A stretch of DNA of 64,000 nt, from contig OX387606.1 of the NCBI GenBank assembly GCA_947568835.1, positions 20,561,225 to 20,625,224 of the forward strand. The letters run 5' to 3'. This stretch comes from Protonemura montana (taxonomy: Eukaryota > Arthropoda > Insecta > Plecoptera > Nemouridae). How positions within the stretch are numbered: the stretch's first letter is position 1; the number at the start of each line of letters is the position of its first letter. The translations under genes were made by a program, and so were the position numbers. The notes under the pieces are model-generated. The model saw only the letters and a list, made by a program, of their open reading frames with translations. It made no database searches and had not been told where the DNA came from. Shown one piece after another: positions 1 to 12,970 of this stretch.

Positions 1-2540
1 CTTTACCGTGACCTTTCAATGACCTTTCTTATAGTCTCATCGCCGATATTCTTTATTGAGCACGAGTTTAATAAGAAGAGATGGAGCATAATAAAAGATG
101 CTATATTCTACTGTGTAAAAACACCAAAGTTTTGTTACTCTCTTCACGAGTCTCGGAGTTGCTAAACATTATGTTTTATGCGTTCTAACAACGAACAGCT
201 AATGGAACTAACAGCGCACTTTTCGCTATCGCTCCTCCAAATCAATGCTTTCTGCAGTAAAACACTATTTTTGTATTAAAATTCACACATTTTACGTTTC
301 CCTTCTGGCGCGCTGAATAATAATGATGATGTCTTTTCCACTTTTGCCAACTATCTTTTATACGCATCGCTATCAAGTATTCTTTTCACCGTGGAATGTC
401 AATATTCTGGCAGCGTTTCTGTCCTAGAGTATGGATTCCATTGTTCATCGTGGCTGTGCTAGCGAGCGAATGTCTGTGTGAACCTTTATTGTGAATGTCT
501 ATGGAAAAGTGCGAGATGTTCTGGCAATGGCTCCGCGACGCCATCTCCACCGCAGTGTGTCGATAAACAATCGAAGGAAGCACTCGAGTGAGCCCAGAGA
601 GAGCACTTCATAACTCCCCTAGTTCAAACACTCGCCGAGCTCTGATTTCAGCAAGAAGTACATACGCTAATCCGGCCGCTCTTCTTTGGAAATTAACAGC
701 AAAAGCTCATTCCAGAGCTGTTATGTTAATTATCTTTAATTTCTACATCTTTGTGCTTTGTTAGACGTGACGTTTGTATCTTTCTGCAGCTAACACAATC
801 TATGTAGTTATCAGATTTGAAACTGTGAGAGTTGAATGTACATTATTAGCCGGCTGACATTCTGGAAAAGTGCGGCTCCCAGTGACAATGTCGGCCAACA
901 GCTGTCGTCGGTCTATACCTGTCACGAACAGCGAGTATAGGCGGAAATGTGACACATAATTCACCTGAATACGCCATGCGTGTTGGTGCTCGTGTACGAT
1001 TCCAGCGTACACATTCCAGCGCGGCAGAATCCGTGCAGTGCAAAGTGCATGTTGCAATAAAATCTGCAGGGCAGATTTTTATTTATTATTATTGATTTTT
1101 GCATTACTCAAACAAATTAACAATTCTATTTTTCTTTTATTGCCTTTTCAACAGTAACGATTACATGCGATGGAATGGTTTCGTTAATTCTAATTTTCTT
1201 CTTAAAATATACTCATCGAGTAATTCCAGTGATGCAACTTTTCACTTTAGTAATTCATAACGTAACAAGCTCGCGTAATAAATTGTTTTTGCCGTACATT
1301 GATGAGCTCTGTTCCGTCTCCACTTTATATTTATTCCCTAAATTAGGAAACTTGGAGTATAAACGAGCTCGATGAATTGCCAACAGAACATGATTAATTA
1401 ACTTCAATGCATGTAATTAGCCAAAATATGAGAGATGTCTCGATAAATAGTCTCAAAGGCTTAACAAGCTTCGTTCGTACTCGCAGAAATTACCTTCCTT
1501 CACTCGGCATCCGTCTTTGAAGATTGATAACTCAAAATATAATAAGCCTTAATTCGCATCAAAACATACTTCTTCTTCTACGCCATTTTCTCTGATTTAT
1601 GGCCCGGTGCCGGCAAAGTTACCTTTAGCCGTACAGAAAAACGGCTTTTCCTTTTGACTGATTAGTGTTCTTGTTTGTTATTTAATGCAGTCTACTTTGT
1701 TATTATGTGCCCGGGCGTTCGTGACGGCCAGATGCCAGAGCGTCTCTCGAGATTGGAAGTCTTGGAATGGGCCCCGTCGCACCCATCCATCCTTGTTTGT
1801 CGCTGATGTTTAAGATGACGCGCAGCCGAGCGTAATGTAGTGTTAAGACCTCACTTAATTAGCAGTGATTTATAGCCGATATTTCTCAGCACTCGGCGAA
1901 CGAGACCTGCGCCGTCGGCTGTTCTGTGGTGCACCTCACATTTAAGCCAATGTCTGTTTTGAATTAAATTCCGGCAATGAAACCTGTGTGTGTGTGAAAT
2001 GAGTCAACCAATTTGCCGACTAATGTTTGTGAAGTGACGGTGATTATATTTTTTGCTTTGACAAAACTCAATTTAATTCTTGGCTTCGCTAGGACTGCGG
2101 TGGCTTGTAGAGAAAGAAAAAGCGAAGAAAATTCACGGAGAAAAATGGCAAAAATTCGTTTTCTTGTTAAAATATAAATTCATAATCTTCACCGAAAACA
2201 CAGTGTAGATTTAATAAGATGAAAATGTAGAAAAAAAGCTCTCTCTTCTTTTGAAATGTTTCAGTTCTAGGAATTAGTATTTTTCTGCTCTGAATCTGTT
2301 TCTTTTTGTTCAGAAAAACATGTAGTGAGTTCTCAATTATAATGAAAAAATACTTGTTTAAAACATTAACGCCTTGCAACGTTTTTCAATCTTTTATTGA
2401 TAATTAGCACAGAAACCAAGTTGTGTTGTCTACTATTTTGCCGATAATTAAATTTTTGTCCACGCAGTTTAGCGTTGGAGCGTTGGAAACGCAACATGCA
2501 CTATTAAACTTAATAGCCAAGTGATAGTAACATCCATGTT
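1..2540. other. Noncoding AT-rich stretch, no gene seen
   Basis: No exon with convincing splice sites and no recognisable protein domain was found on either strand. Open frames here are short (under 90 codons) and low in complexity. If the signal-peptide exon at 38,517-38,571 belongs to a gene running leftward, this stretch could be intronic, but that is inference. Confidence 0.5.
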
Positions 2541-2915
2541 TTCATAGCAAATGGGTGCTCAATGGCTGCGGGCAATGAAGCTGGTGAAGCAGCTGGTGAG
2601 TGCTTGCTGCCTGTCAACAAGTGAATCTGCCACCAGTGTGCTCACTTATCACAGAGTCGGGGCGAGGAAATGGGTTAATTTTATTAACAAAATTACCAGG
2701 CGACTGCTCGCAAAGTTACTTTTGGATTATCGACCTAATTGTGAATTTGACGGGTATGTTTTTAGGGCGCTTTAAAACTCGTGGAAAGCGAAGGGTTGGA
2801 TATTATTTTAAACAACATCTTACCATCATCAGAGGGTATTTACAAAATGTTGGGGGAATTTTGCTCCCGGTGTCACCAAATCCACCAAATACTTTAACAG
2901 CTTTCATGTGATATA
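2541..2915 (+). other. Overlapping open frames with a donor-like site, unassigned
   Basis: An ATG at 2,551 opens a 74-codon frame, and a second 103-codon frame overlaps it from 2,600. After fifteen codons of the first frame there is a GTGAGT donor-like site (2,596-2,601), and an acceptor-like TTTTCATAG precedes the ATG. This could be a small internal or first exon, but the short peptide is not recognised and no partner exon is visible. It could equally be chance. Confidence 0.15.
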
Positions 2916-3106
2916 GCATTTCAATGTCACTGCCTGCGATCGGAAGTCAGAAACAAAAAAAATCTCTCTACAATTCCATAAAATGAGATTCCGGATCTAT
3001 TAAAAGCTATCGAATAGGAAAAAATGTATCTCAATAATTTGGAGAAATCTTACTATCAATTGCGTTCTTCAATTCTTAGAGGATCCTCCATAAGCAGAGT
3101 TTTGCC

Positions 3107-4355
3107 CCTGAACGCATCCCGCAGAGCTAATGGCCAGGCTCTTCTAACGCAAGTACGGTAAAATGCAGATCACGATTAAATGTTGGTTTCAGTACACGTT
3201 TTGTCTGTCCCAAAGAAAACAATGGCTGTCTAAACCTCCGTTTGACAGTGCCCCTGAACGCAGCCCGCAGAGCAAACCAGGAATTTATGAAAAACTTGTA
3301 CATTTCATGCAAAAAAGACAAAGCGGAACAATTATTTTCAATTCCCACACTTCCTGGCATAAATGAAATTATCCAACAATGTAAGCATTCATTTCACTAT
3401 TTTTCTCCTGAACGCAGCCCGCAGCGCAAACAAGACGCCTACATCGAATAGTCATTTTTATGCCAGAAAAATTGAATTATTGTAATGGAAAAAAAACTTG
3501 ACTGTTTTGAAAAAAATCTAGTCTTCCAATAAATCGGTTTTATTCGATCAGGGACCGCTAATCGAATCATAAATTTGATTCAATCGAGATTCCTTATCAC
3601 CGTGTAAAATTTAAATAAGTAAAAACGCAATAACTTTTTTGTTTTTAGTAGTTAAAAGGACTTTTTATAATCTGTGTGTAGGGTGTGTAGGGTCCTTTGT
3701 GCCCTTTTGACACTCGTTTGAACCCCTCAACGTTTGGTCACTTTTAGGTGGGGTACAACAACTTTTCAATTTTTCAACTTTCGCATTGCGATTTATTTTA
3801 ATTTTTGCTACGTTCTTTATCTATCTATTTTCTACACACTTTAATAAAATTTTCTTTTTCATATTTAAGAAATGAAACTTTTATTCCAAGAACACCTATA
3901 GACGAACCAGCTTTAGTATACCTTTCATTGATCTACCATTGTTATTACATTTTTTAAATGTTAAGAATTTTTCAATCGTAAGCTTTATCCCCGTGGGTCA
4001 AACACTAGGAAGAAATCTGGACTGAGTTGTAAAGTGAGGCCGACCGATAAATACCGCCAGGTCATCGCTCATCTTCCGCCATCCTCGTCGGCATCCGGAC
4101 TTAGCACAAGTTGGCACTCCGGCATTTGTTCATTGTTTCAACCTTCGTTTGTTTTTTTTAGACATTATCTTGCCCACCTTGGAATTAAAAAAAGTTCCAC
4201 AATGCAGTGACATACAGTGACAAGAGAGAGACACATTTCAAATTTAGGGAACGGTTTTCGAAAAATGATAAGCACACAACTTTAAAAATTTACAGCGTAG
4301 CATCATGGTAAACAGTCGTCCTGCTTTGCTCCTAGACGCAGCCCGCAGAGCAAAC
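3107..4355 (+). repeat. Dispersed 25-bp motif, four copies
   Basis: A motif with core GAACGCAGCCCGCAGAGC occurs at 3,107-3,130 (two or three changes), 3,253-3,277, 3,417-3,441 (one change) and 4,331-4,355 (one or two changes), always on the plus strand. Start-to-start spacing is 146, 164 and 914 bp, and the sequence between copies is not alike, so it is not an ordinary tandem satellite. The motif is much richer in G+C than its surroundings. It may be the conserved part of an old repeat with variable spacers, or the recognition site of a mobile element. No protein gene is seen in this interval. Confidence 0.6.
3675..3693 (+). repeat. 9-bp tandem duplication GTGTGTAGG
   Basis: Two perfect copies of GTGTGTAGG stand next to each other and run into GTCC. 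The flanks (about 3,600-3,990) are AT-rich with T-runs and hold no gene that I can see. Confidence 0.6.
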
Positions 4356-4360
4356 TTAAA

Positions 4361-7090
4361 ACAGATGCTAATTGGAATTTTATTCAAACATTTTTAATAC
4401 TTATTCGATTAAAAAACCCCGAGGAGAGCAATCATTGACAGTTCGAGTCATTTCAAGCAACCATGCTGTTCGTTGAGGACATCCTCAAAAAAAATATATA
4501 TACAAATTATTATCCCACCATGCCATTAGCCACACAGTGTATATTCTGTCAAAACAACCAAGTATAGGAACAAGAAGATCTTACTCATTGTTCCAGCGAA
4601 TATAACAAGCAATGATTAAGTGAGAGAGTATCACTTGATGTCTACGCAACAGCTGTGAAAGCCATCGCATCGATCAATAGCGCGTTATATTTTCAACCGA
4701 AATGTCTCTGCGAACAAAACTCGTTCGTAATCAGACACCACAATTACATCCATTGTAACACAGCAGCGAAATAAATTTGTTCCTCCTCGAGCACGTAGGA
4801 TAATCCAGATTAAACTTCGACGTAAGCTCTACGCGCAAGGCATTACTATATCGTGAACCACACAATGTTTGGAGGGGGTGAGACAGTGTATTATTTTTCC
4901 CCCCACGGATAACCAAATGCCTCTAATCCCTTGGTCCCCAATGCCAGAAAAAAAAAAAACAAAAAAAAAAAACACAGCCGTACACTCTTTGTATACAATT
5001 TTAACTTCCTCTCTTTGCTTTGCGAAACGATTTCAAATGATATTTCATCGGGTTCCTGCGGCCAAGTCGGCAACCCTCACTCGTAGATTTCACCGAGGCG
5101 ACCTTTGCCGCTCGGTGCCCATTGTTCTGTCCCCGGACAATGGCTTCCCGAAAGTCCCGAGGACCGTGATTCATGGCGGCGGTGGCGGCAGCGGGACCTC
5201 GCATGTCTAATGCCGGGTTGTTAATAATAATAATGAGTCTGACGATTGTTCTTAGCTCGGTCGCCAACTCTAATTGCGATTGTTTGAGATGTGCACCCCC
5301 GCATCGATTTCTTTCGCCAAAACCTCCCCCCACCCCCTCGAGTTGACCTTTTTAAAAGGAAACTATTTTCAATGTGAACTCTTTCGAGACAGTTTTCTCT
5401 TCGCCGAGTGAAACGTTTGGTTTCCGCTCGCGCTCGGCTTGAAAAATTGTATTTACTTAAGCTTCATATAAAGTTAACCACTGGTTTGTTCGCGTCATAG
5501 CTTTCAATAATGATTAATAACGTTAATGCTTATTTGTTTTTAATTCCGATTCCGCTGTCGGCAGTTTAATTAGCATCCATAATAAAAATGCCTAATTCAA
5601 CATTATTAGTTATTACAGCGGCAGGAATCGAGTGAAAACTTCACGGTCCTCATATACCCACACTCAATGTTTTAATCCTTGTAACCGGGATAAAAAAAAG
5701 ATAAACAAATAATATTCAATCGTATATACGTATTTGCATAGATATTAAAACCTTTTCACATATTAGCGACCGAGAACCGTTTCCGCTCCATTCTTTTTTT
5801 CCGCCGTGCAAGTAGATTGTGTGCCTTTCACTGAAAATACATTCGAAAGTTTCTCTCAGTATTTTAGTAACTGAACGCGAATGGCATGGCAAATATAGTG
5901 AAGTGAAACACTTCTCGAATAGAGTAATTTACCGAGTAGCACCAAATAAAAAAAATCTTAAGCGAATGTCAAAGGTCACACGGACAGACTGGTGGGTGTC
6001 CGTCTTCCAATAGGATGTCTTTTCTGCGGGGCGATTTCAAAAGCCTTTCCCGAACGTATTAAGCTAGACTGGCATGAGATATTTCATCCAGTCTTCAATG
6101 GAGAGATGATCTGTACACGCACGCACACACACACACAGCGAGAGAGAGACCACCATCGGACTTGCCCGCTTGCCTGTAATCATGACAGCTAAAAAGGTCG
6201 GCCTGTAAAGGTCTTCTTGCAAAAGACATAACATAGCAGTGACTCCAGCACTCTCGTTACTTTTTGCTTGTGTGCAATCCGAAAATAAAACGCATCTCTG
6301 ACCGCATGAACCACTTCCAGTTATTTCAAACTATCAAACGAGCCGTGACCCGGGCGCATCCAGAAATTGCACTTCAAAAGAGTCCAGACTTTGATCAAAT
6401 CCCACCGACGTCCGCATCCGATTTCACGTTAAAGATAATTTTAAAATTCTATGCGCTTGTTCCGGTTATAGTTGTACTTTGCTTCACGTTCATCTCCTGG
6501 GCACATACTTCACATACCAGTTCGTAACATCAGATGTAAACTACGTCGTTCCTCTCATTTAATTTCAAGTGTAGATGACTTTTCCATTAATTTTGTATCG
6601 TCTACAATTAAATTCTGTACAACTTATGAGATTCCTACAGAGTTACAAGCTCCATAGTTCACAATGCTTGTGCTAATTTACTAAGTGTCTTGAAGCGACT
6701 TTGAGCAAGTGAATCCGTCTCGAGAAACTGCATATTCTATTTGAACAGTCGTCTGGAGGAGCGACAGTTATTTTACTGGCAGTTTTGATTGAAAGGAGAC
6801 TTGAACACGGTGTTTCCGAATGGAGGACGATGCTCGTCGAGTGGATGCCGTGAGGCGACGTTGTCACCCCCGCAGGCGGGCGAATGATCAGTAAGCACGA
6901 CGTACACATTTGGTCCAATATCGATTGATTGTTTGAACCGTATCTGCTGGTGCCGCTGGCCAATCGTAGCAGGCGTGACTTTGTCGGACGAATTCATTCA
7001 TGACGCCCTGTCATTTGACCTGACAAGGGTTATATCGCGACCGCCACGTGATCGCCATGATATTGTTATTCAATGTGGGCGTTCGACCGG
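4361..7090. other. No gene seen; simple repeats and an enhancer-like AT-rich block
   Basis: Open frames here are short and unsupported. A (CA)n run joined to (GA)n lies at 6,115-6,149, and an A-rich run at 4,950-4,975. The block at 5,460-5,640 is dense in TAAT/ATTA homeodomain-type cores around TTTAATTAGCATCC, which would fit a cis-regulatory element. That reading is inference from motif density only. Confidence 0.35.
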
Positions 7091-7092
7091 CA

Positions 7093-7133
7093 CCTTCGTT
7101 CCTTCGTTCCTTCGTTCGTTCGTTTGTTCGTTG
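7093..7133 (+). repeat. (TTCG)n-type microsatellite
   Basis: Imperfect tandem CCTTCGTT/TTCG units, including three CCTTCGTT copies followed by TTCG and TTTG units. It is a simple repeat with no coding sense. Confidence 0.8.
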
Positions 7134-7544
7134 AGAAAGGGTTCAAACGAAAGTGGCGTCTTTCATAACACAATGAGCTGCTAGATGAAACACACGCCGT
7201 GAATTTAGAGTGACGGTCATTTCGATTCGGCCTCCACACATTAAGGTATAGTACCTATCTGTGTTCAAAACAAGATTACTGGTGAACTGTTATATTGTCT
7301 ACCCGCATGACCAAAAATGCATTTTTAAATGGCATGGATTTAAAAAAAAAAGTCAACAATCTTCTAACTCTATGCTCTAGTTATTTGAACTGGTCAGTTT
7401 GGTAAGTGGCATGTAACACGGGAACGACAAGTCACCCTTCGACAGCGTTCCTGTCACAGGGACAGCGTTTCACTTCGAAGACCAGCCCGTGACCAGCTCG
7501 GCGAAAGACTTTTCAGTCACTAGTTGAGTTCACATTGGCTCCAC

Positions 7545-7630
7545 GCCAGTCTGGGCTTGAACCGCGGACCAGAAGATCAACCGAATCCTGAGCCAGCACG
7601 AGCGACCGCACACACGGCTAACTCGGTTAC
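7545..7630 (-). repeat. tRNA-derived SINE-like head (A and B boxes)
   Basis: Read on the minus strand, 7,621-7,609 gives TTAGCCGTGTGTG, which resembles a pol III A box, and 7,563-7,553 gives GGTTCAAGCCC, which fits the B box consensus GGTTCRANYCC. Their spacing fits a tRNA-like promoter. The wording 'CCGAGTTAGCCGTGTG' resembles the head of tRNA-derived SINEs common in arthropods. It is not a functional tRNA: no clear cloverleaf with a matching acceptor stem could be drawn. A second, weaker A-box-like copy lies on the minus strand near 13,530-13,550 without a B box. Confidence 0.45.
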
Positions 7631-7937
7631 ATTCGGTTAAAGGGAGGAAATAAAATTTTCGTTTCTGACCTAGATTGCACTTAACGTGTGTTATTTGTGA
7701 ATAATTCAGTGCTGCAGCCCGACGCTGCAGTCCACGCATCATAAACCCCGATGCAGAAACGCGAGGCGAGGCGAGCCGTTCGTGGCGTGTATTATTCAGC
7801 GGGAGTAAAACCAACGGGCGTCACGGGCGATCACGAAATTACGGGCTCCCATTGTGTGGCACGACGACCGAATCCGTTCTAATTCAAGGCAGGATTGCGC
7901 GTACGAAGATATAAACTTTTTTATGGGTTGGGTATTT

Positions 7938-8022
7938 TTATTTCCTTCCCTCTCCCCTCTCACTCGTTCCTTCTCTCCTCTCTATCCCTTTCTATCCCTC
8001 TCTCTGTCTCTCTTTCAGTCGT
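7938..8022 (+). repeat. CT-rich low-complexity tract
   Basis: About 85 bp of almost pure pyrimidine (CTCTC, CCCT and TTCC units) that gives runs of Ser, Leu, Phe or Arg, Glu in the six frames. Open frames crossing it are artefacts of the tract. Confidence 0.8.
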
Positions 8023-9504
8023 ACACTTTCTTTGAATCCTATAGTTTTCAGCACTGGAAATGTTGTGGACGGTTGCTTTTAATTCCCAGGGGATTTCATA
8101 GAAAATAGTCTTAAGTAAACCCCTATTCTTTTCGGTTCCAGTCTCGCATGTCAAATAAGCTAACTGCCCCTCTTCCCACCCGCCCGCCGCCAGGACAACA
8201 GTTCACCCTTCCCGACGAAGTTTTGTTTTCAGTTTCAACAGAATTGAGACGCTGGGCTTGAGGCTGCTGCAGGAGGCGAGATGCCGCTGAACTTCCATGT
8301 CTGCTATAATGCCATCAGCAAAATGCTCCACCACGTACAACAATGGCACGGCGAGGAGAGCGGTTGTGAACGACCCTTAAAGACATGCACCCGCCGACGG
8401 TTGGTGATACCTCTGAACATGTTATGATAGCATTGTGCCGGCTGCCAGCTTAGGCTTGAGCTGCCTGTGTGCCCGCCGTAACATGCCATTACACAGTGCG
8501 TAGAAGTGCGTGACAAGATTAGAGGGCTGGTTAATTTCTCAACAGCCGTAACTCGCGGCCGAGTACGCAACAACCCTGGGAGAGAATTGAACAAAACGTT
8601 GGGACGCAAGCAATGGTTGCGATATACCTACATTAATGTCAGCTGCTGAAATTGCATTTTATAATCTTAGTTACGTTTTCACTCCAATTAGAGAAGTTAA
8701 TAAAGTGGCAAGCGCATGGTACACGTTTGGAATGTAATACGTCATTTGCTCCGTGCAATTGGAACTATTTTGTTGCATTATTCGACGCTAGTTTCTAAAG
8801 ACCCGACCGTACAACAAGTTTTGTTCACAATGAGAACTTCAAAATTCTTTTCGTTGAGAATGCCAATTAAAAATTAGCAATCAGAATGTTTTGAGTCAGT
8901 GGCTATGAAATTGTGTGAGCACTCCAGGAGTTTCCCGACGTCGTTAAATCGCTGCGATGATCCTCTGATATCGTTTGTTGAGCTTTCATCGAGTGTTGCC
9001 AGCGTCGGGATTGTGTACCGAGGATTTGGATCATGTCCCATCCCGTTCCCGTCATGTTCCCGTCGCTTCCCTCAAGTTTGGCCCTGAGACCGGATGAAAA
9101 GCACGAAGACACTGATCTCGAGTAACTTTTACCTCCTCGTTGTGAACGCCGCGCTGAGCACTAAAGGGAACTCTGTCGGCAGTCACCCCCGGGGATCGCG
9201 TCGTGACTCGCTTTCGGGTGAATCGATGTGCAAATAATGTACAAACTCTAATAACCACCAAGTTTGGCTGAATAAAGTCAACAATGCTCAACTGTATACC
9301 TTCTTTGAAAGTCCTGCGATCACGCGACCCACGTTTTTATTCCACGGACGTCATACTGAGCTCGGGGACAACCATCCTGTATTACGGGAAGCATAAATAT
9401 GATTATGAAACTCTACTAATTTGTATATAATTTCAAATTTGTCTAATTATAGAGCCATTAGTTCTGATGTTCACGTAATTAGGACACATCCGAGGCCTGT
9501 CCAG
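8023..9504. other. No gene seen
   Basis: Mixed-composition sequence with only short, unsupported open frames on both strands. No repeats or structural motifs were noticed. Confidence 0.4.
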
Positions 9505-9574
9505 CTCACCATGGCCCAGTTTATACGAAAAACAAACTCACCGCGGCCCAATTTATACGAAAAACAAACTCACT
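9505..9574 (+). repeat. 32-bp tandem duplication, 2.2 copies
   Basis: Two neighbouring copies of a 32-bp unit beginning CTCACC and containing TTTATACGAAAAACAAACTC (starts at 9,505 and 9,537), plus a partial third beginning at 9,569. The copies differ at very few bases, so the duplication is fairly recent. No gene is associated. Confidence 0.8.
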
Positions 9575-11540
9575 TTCCATTAAAACAAATAATTTTATCA
9601 AGTTTCTCTTGAAAAACTATTTTTTGAAACATCACGCCCGGCCACCTATAGCAAATGCGCGTGCTACAACACACTGTCCCATTGTTTTCTATGTTACTAT
9701 TTCTATCACGCAATTGTTTGTTTGTACAGCACATTAGGGCCAAGTGACACCTTGACGAAACATTGTGTAAGCGACGTGAAACGCGGTAGGCGGAATTAGC
9801 GCTCGGCTCGATATCACCCACTGCCGCGGCGCTATCTCCACCCCGATCGTCGATGACGTAAAAAGTTATTCCCAATTGACCACGATCGCCTGACGAGTGG
9901 CAATCAACTCGTGGTCTGCTTTATCAATTTTGTAATATTCCTCGCGAGTCAGTGGCGCCCGCCAGAGGTTTGATGGGTAGCTTAATTCCGGATCGAGTCG
10001 CCGGCTTGATCGTAAACCCGGAGAGAAGAAACCATTTTAGATACACATCTTTCAAGTGTACGGCACATCGTCTTTCCACATTCAACTTGTGAGCTTTATT
10101 TTTATAGTCAGATGCGGAATGGGACGCTTCACGACGGAGCAAAAAAGGCGAATGTAATCTAGAAAGAGGTTAAATGAATCTAATTGGAATGTAGGATCAA
10201 CGCATTCTGTTTTTTTTTTTTTTTTTTTACTGATATGCTAATAGGTTGTTTCTTGAAGTGTAATCCCGTACTAGTTCACGCTCTACTTCACAAAATTGCA
10301 ATGTAAGATGCTTCATTGATCTGCATTTTCGAAAAATAACTTTGGACGTCGGTCTGAACACTGGAGAGTGTTTTTTTTTCGTCATTTATTTCCAAAGAAC
10401 ATCGCAGCTTCCGCTAAGGAGCAATAAGTCTGCGATGTGCTGCGATCGATGCTTCCTTTTATTTCGATTCGACAGCAGAAGCCATGTCGAAATCCAAAGA
10501 TATATAGAATCCTCCGCGTATCGAACCCGGGTCGCCACACAGCCTAAACCAAAGCTGACTAGAAAAAGAAGCAACCGATGTTCAAAATGTGTTTCATCCA
10601 TCACACATCCGTCAGTTGCAAAAACTTACATAATTTTCGAGTCAGATTACTCCCCGCCGTTCTTCGAACTTGCCAAAGGTTTGTCAACCAACGTACAAGA
10701 CAGCCAAACCATAATCCCGTTTGACGTGCAAGTCTCGGGCCTAAGCCAGCTTCGCCAAAGGCAAAGAGACCTCACCAAGGAATAACCAGACCTGCCTACA
10801 CACAGAATCAACTTGTACTGCCACCAAAGGATACCAGGGTACTTTCAGGGTACAGTGTTACAAATTTTTTTTTTTTGATTTTGCTTAAAATCAAAATGTC
10901 CTTTGATCAGAATTGCTTTGATGTGTGTGGCTTCGCTGACGCCAACTCCACGACCGACGCCTATAACGAGCCATGCGATCGAACTTGTTGTGTAACGATA
11001 GTGACCAAAGCTTAGCTAAAAAAGTTAAAAGTTAGCTTTTCGAGGAGGTGACGTTTCTCACGAGCAACGGAGTAAAGAAAATCAGCAAGCCGGTGAATCT
11101 ACAGCGCAGAGATCTGCCAGCACCACATCCGGTTACTTATAAAAAATATTCCTTCGCTACCGAAGCATCCCTGGCAGATAATCCCGATCGCTGTAAGCCA
11201 GTGAAACTGCCTTGATTATTCGCAAGTCATAATTTACAGCTGCGATTTTCCTGCCGTGATTACCAAAGCCAAGGATCCGATGATGAGGATCATTTAAACT
11301 AAGTGATCATAAAGCAATCCACCTCGGCTATCTACAGAGCGTCATCAGCATTGGTCCAATGGAAATGCTACGTATATCTGCGAAGAAAATGATCAATGCC
11401 CGACGCTATTAATAACAGCCAGTAAGGAAGAAATGTGTCATATTTTTGCGGGACTCGGGGTTTTCGCGTTAGCTGCGAACCGTTCGGTAGAATAGAATCC
11501 GGCACGCCAAGATAACGCACGTTTTACGAACGGGCCAAGA
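9575..11540. other. No gene seen; poly-T run at 10,210-10,228
   Basis: The longest frame is 10,342-10,785 (+, 147 codons). It begins over a T-run and shows no domain, no signal peptide and no coding-like composition, so it is treated as chance. The 19-T run at 10,210-10,228 could be the reversed tail of a retroposed copy, but no body was recognised next to it. Confidence 0.4.
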
Positions 11541-11563
11541 GGGTGGGTGGGTGGGATGGGTGG
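11541..11563 (+). other. G-quadruplex-capable (GGGT)n tract
   Basis: Five G3 tracts separated by one- or two-base loops (GGGT repeats, then GGGAT, then GGG). This is a near-ideal intramolecular G4 motif. No promoter or gene start is visible beside it. Confidence 0.7.
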
Positions 11564-12960
11564 ACTCACATGAAAGATACTCTAAATGGTTAGTTCTCCG
11601 CGGGGATGTTCGCTTCTCGTATAGTTCTGCTGCTAGCAATGCTGAACTGGTGAAAGATGGAGAAATAATGTCTTAAAATGTCAGCGGGTTCGTTCGCAGC
11701 TAGACCCTGGGCACTATAACGCGACTGGGCGAGGGTATGGGCGGTAGCTAAAAGACGTATTCAACCTCAGGGAATAGCACCCTAACCCCTCACCCTGAAA
11801 AAAGAATACTCACACCATTCTCTATTGACAAGTTTTATAAGCTATAGTATTTTGAGCAAGCGAGTGGAGCGTCCCCCGCGGCTAGCTATTTAAACTGACA
11901 TTCTGGGAACAACAAAAAATGACAAGTTACCAATCCCGTGAATGGGTATGTCGTGTGGAAACGAATTTGATATAAGAATGCTATGAAATAGACGCGAGTC
12001 GCGTCTTCAATCACCGCTACCTCGGTTTCTTTGATATCGATCGATTTGATTGTGTGTCTACGGCAAGCCGTGGAAGCCGACGCTGATTCGGTTCGTTTTT
12101 GTTTTACATGGCGCCCTCTTTTATGCATGCCTTTTCGAATATTACAATTTTTACTCCGTCTTTGAAAACTCGTCTAGGTTGAGGTTAGTGGAGTGGAATA
12201 ATCTTATGCATAATGTATGCTAAACCATAATATAAACCTAGATGCATTTAATATCCCTTAGCCATACTTCTATCCATGCAATGTTTTCCTTTTTCCAAAA
12301 CCTCCCAAGTGTTTCCAGACTTTTTGAAATATTGAAGGACTTGTTGTTCATGAATATTTTGCAAAGATTATTTGCTATCGTGCTAGTTACAGATGCTGTA
12401 AAACTTTTGAGAGTGTAATCTGAACATATACCGCGTCCCTTAATTTAATATAATATAGCACATTCTCGCCCTTCTGCATATTCATCGAACGAAGGCTGCC
12501 TGAATACATCAATGCTATTTTTCCTGAAGTAGGTACTACATATATATATCTATATATACCTAGGGTAGAAAAAGGAAAATGAGTTTCTCAAAAAGAAAAA
12601 AAATGTATGGAATTTGCTACTGTTTTACAGATTCTATACGGAAATTTCTTTCCCGTGGATTTAATTAAATTAGACTCCGATTTGAACGAAATTGGATACA
12701 ATGTTTTTTATTATTTTTTTTTTAGTTACAAAAGTTAAATTACTAGCACGTAGATAACGCAGAAAAATGAAAGACGCGCGTGGCAACCAATAGCGTCTTT
12801 GATACTGTCTCTTTCAATTTCGGCACGAACACTGAAAAAACTGGCAACTTCTCGAATTACGCGCGGCGAAACACAATATTTCACCGAGATAATTATCCTT
12901 GGCCATAATTTCACCGAACAAAGAACTAAAACAAGACCAAGTAGGTAACCCAAGGCCGTG
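11564..12960. other. No gene seen
   Basis: AT-rich DNA with a short (TA)n run at 12,539-12,558 and A/T homopolymers near 12,595 and 12,715. Nothing coding can be supported. Confidence 0.4.
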
Positions 12961-12970
12961 ATGTTCTCGT

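Noticed and set aside
10517-10540. B-box-like GGTTCGATAC on the minus strand
   Set aside because: No A box at a proper distance and no cloverleaf, so no tRNA or SINE is called. The same holds for similar words near 29,910 and 40,893.
10342-10785. 147-codon plus-strand frame
   Set aside because: No domain, signal peptide or splice sites, and it begins over a T-run; a frame of this length is expected by chance in 64 kb of six-frame sequence.
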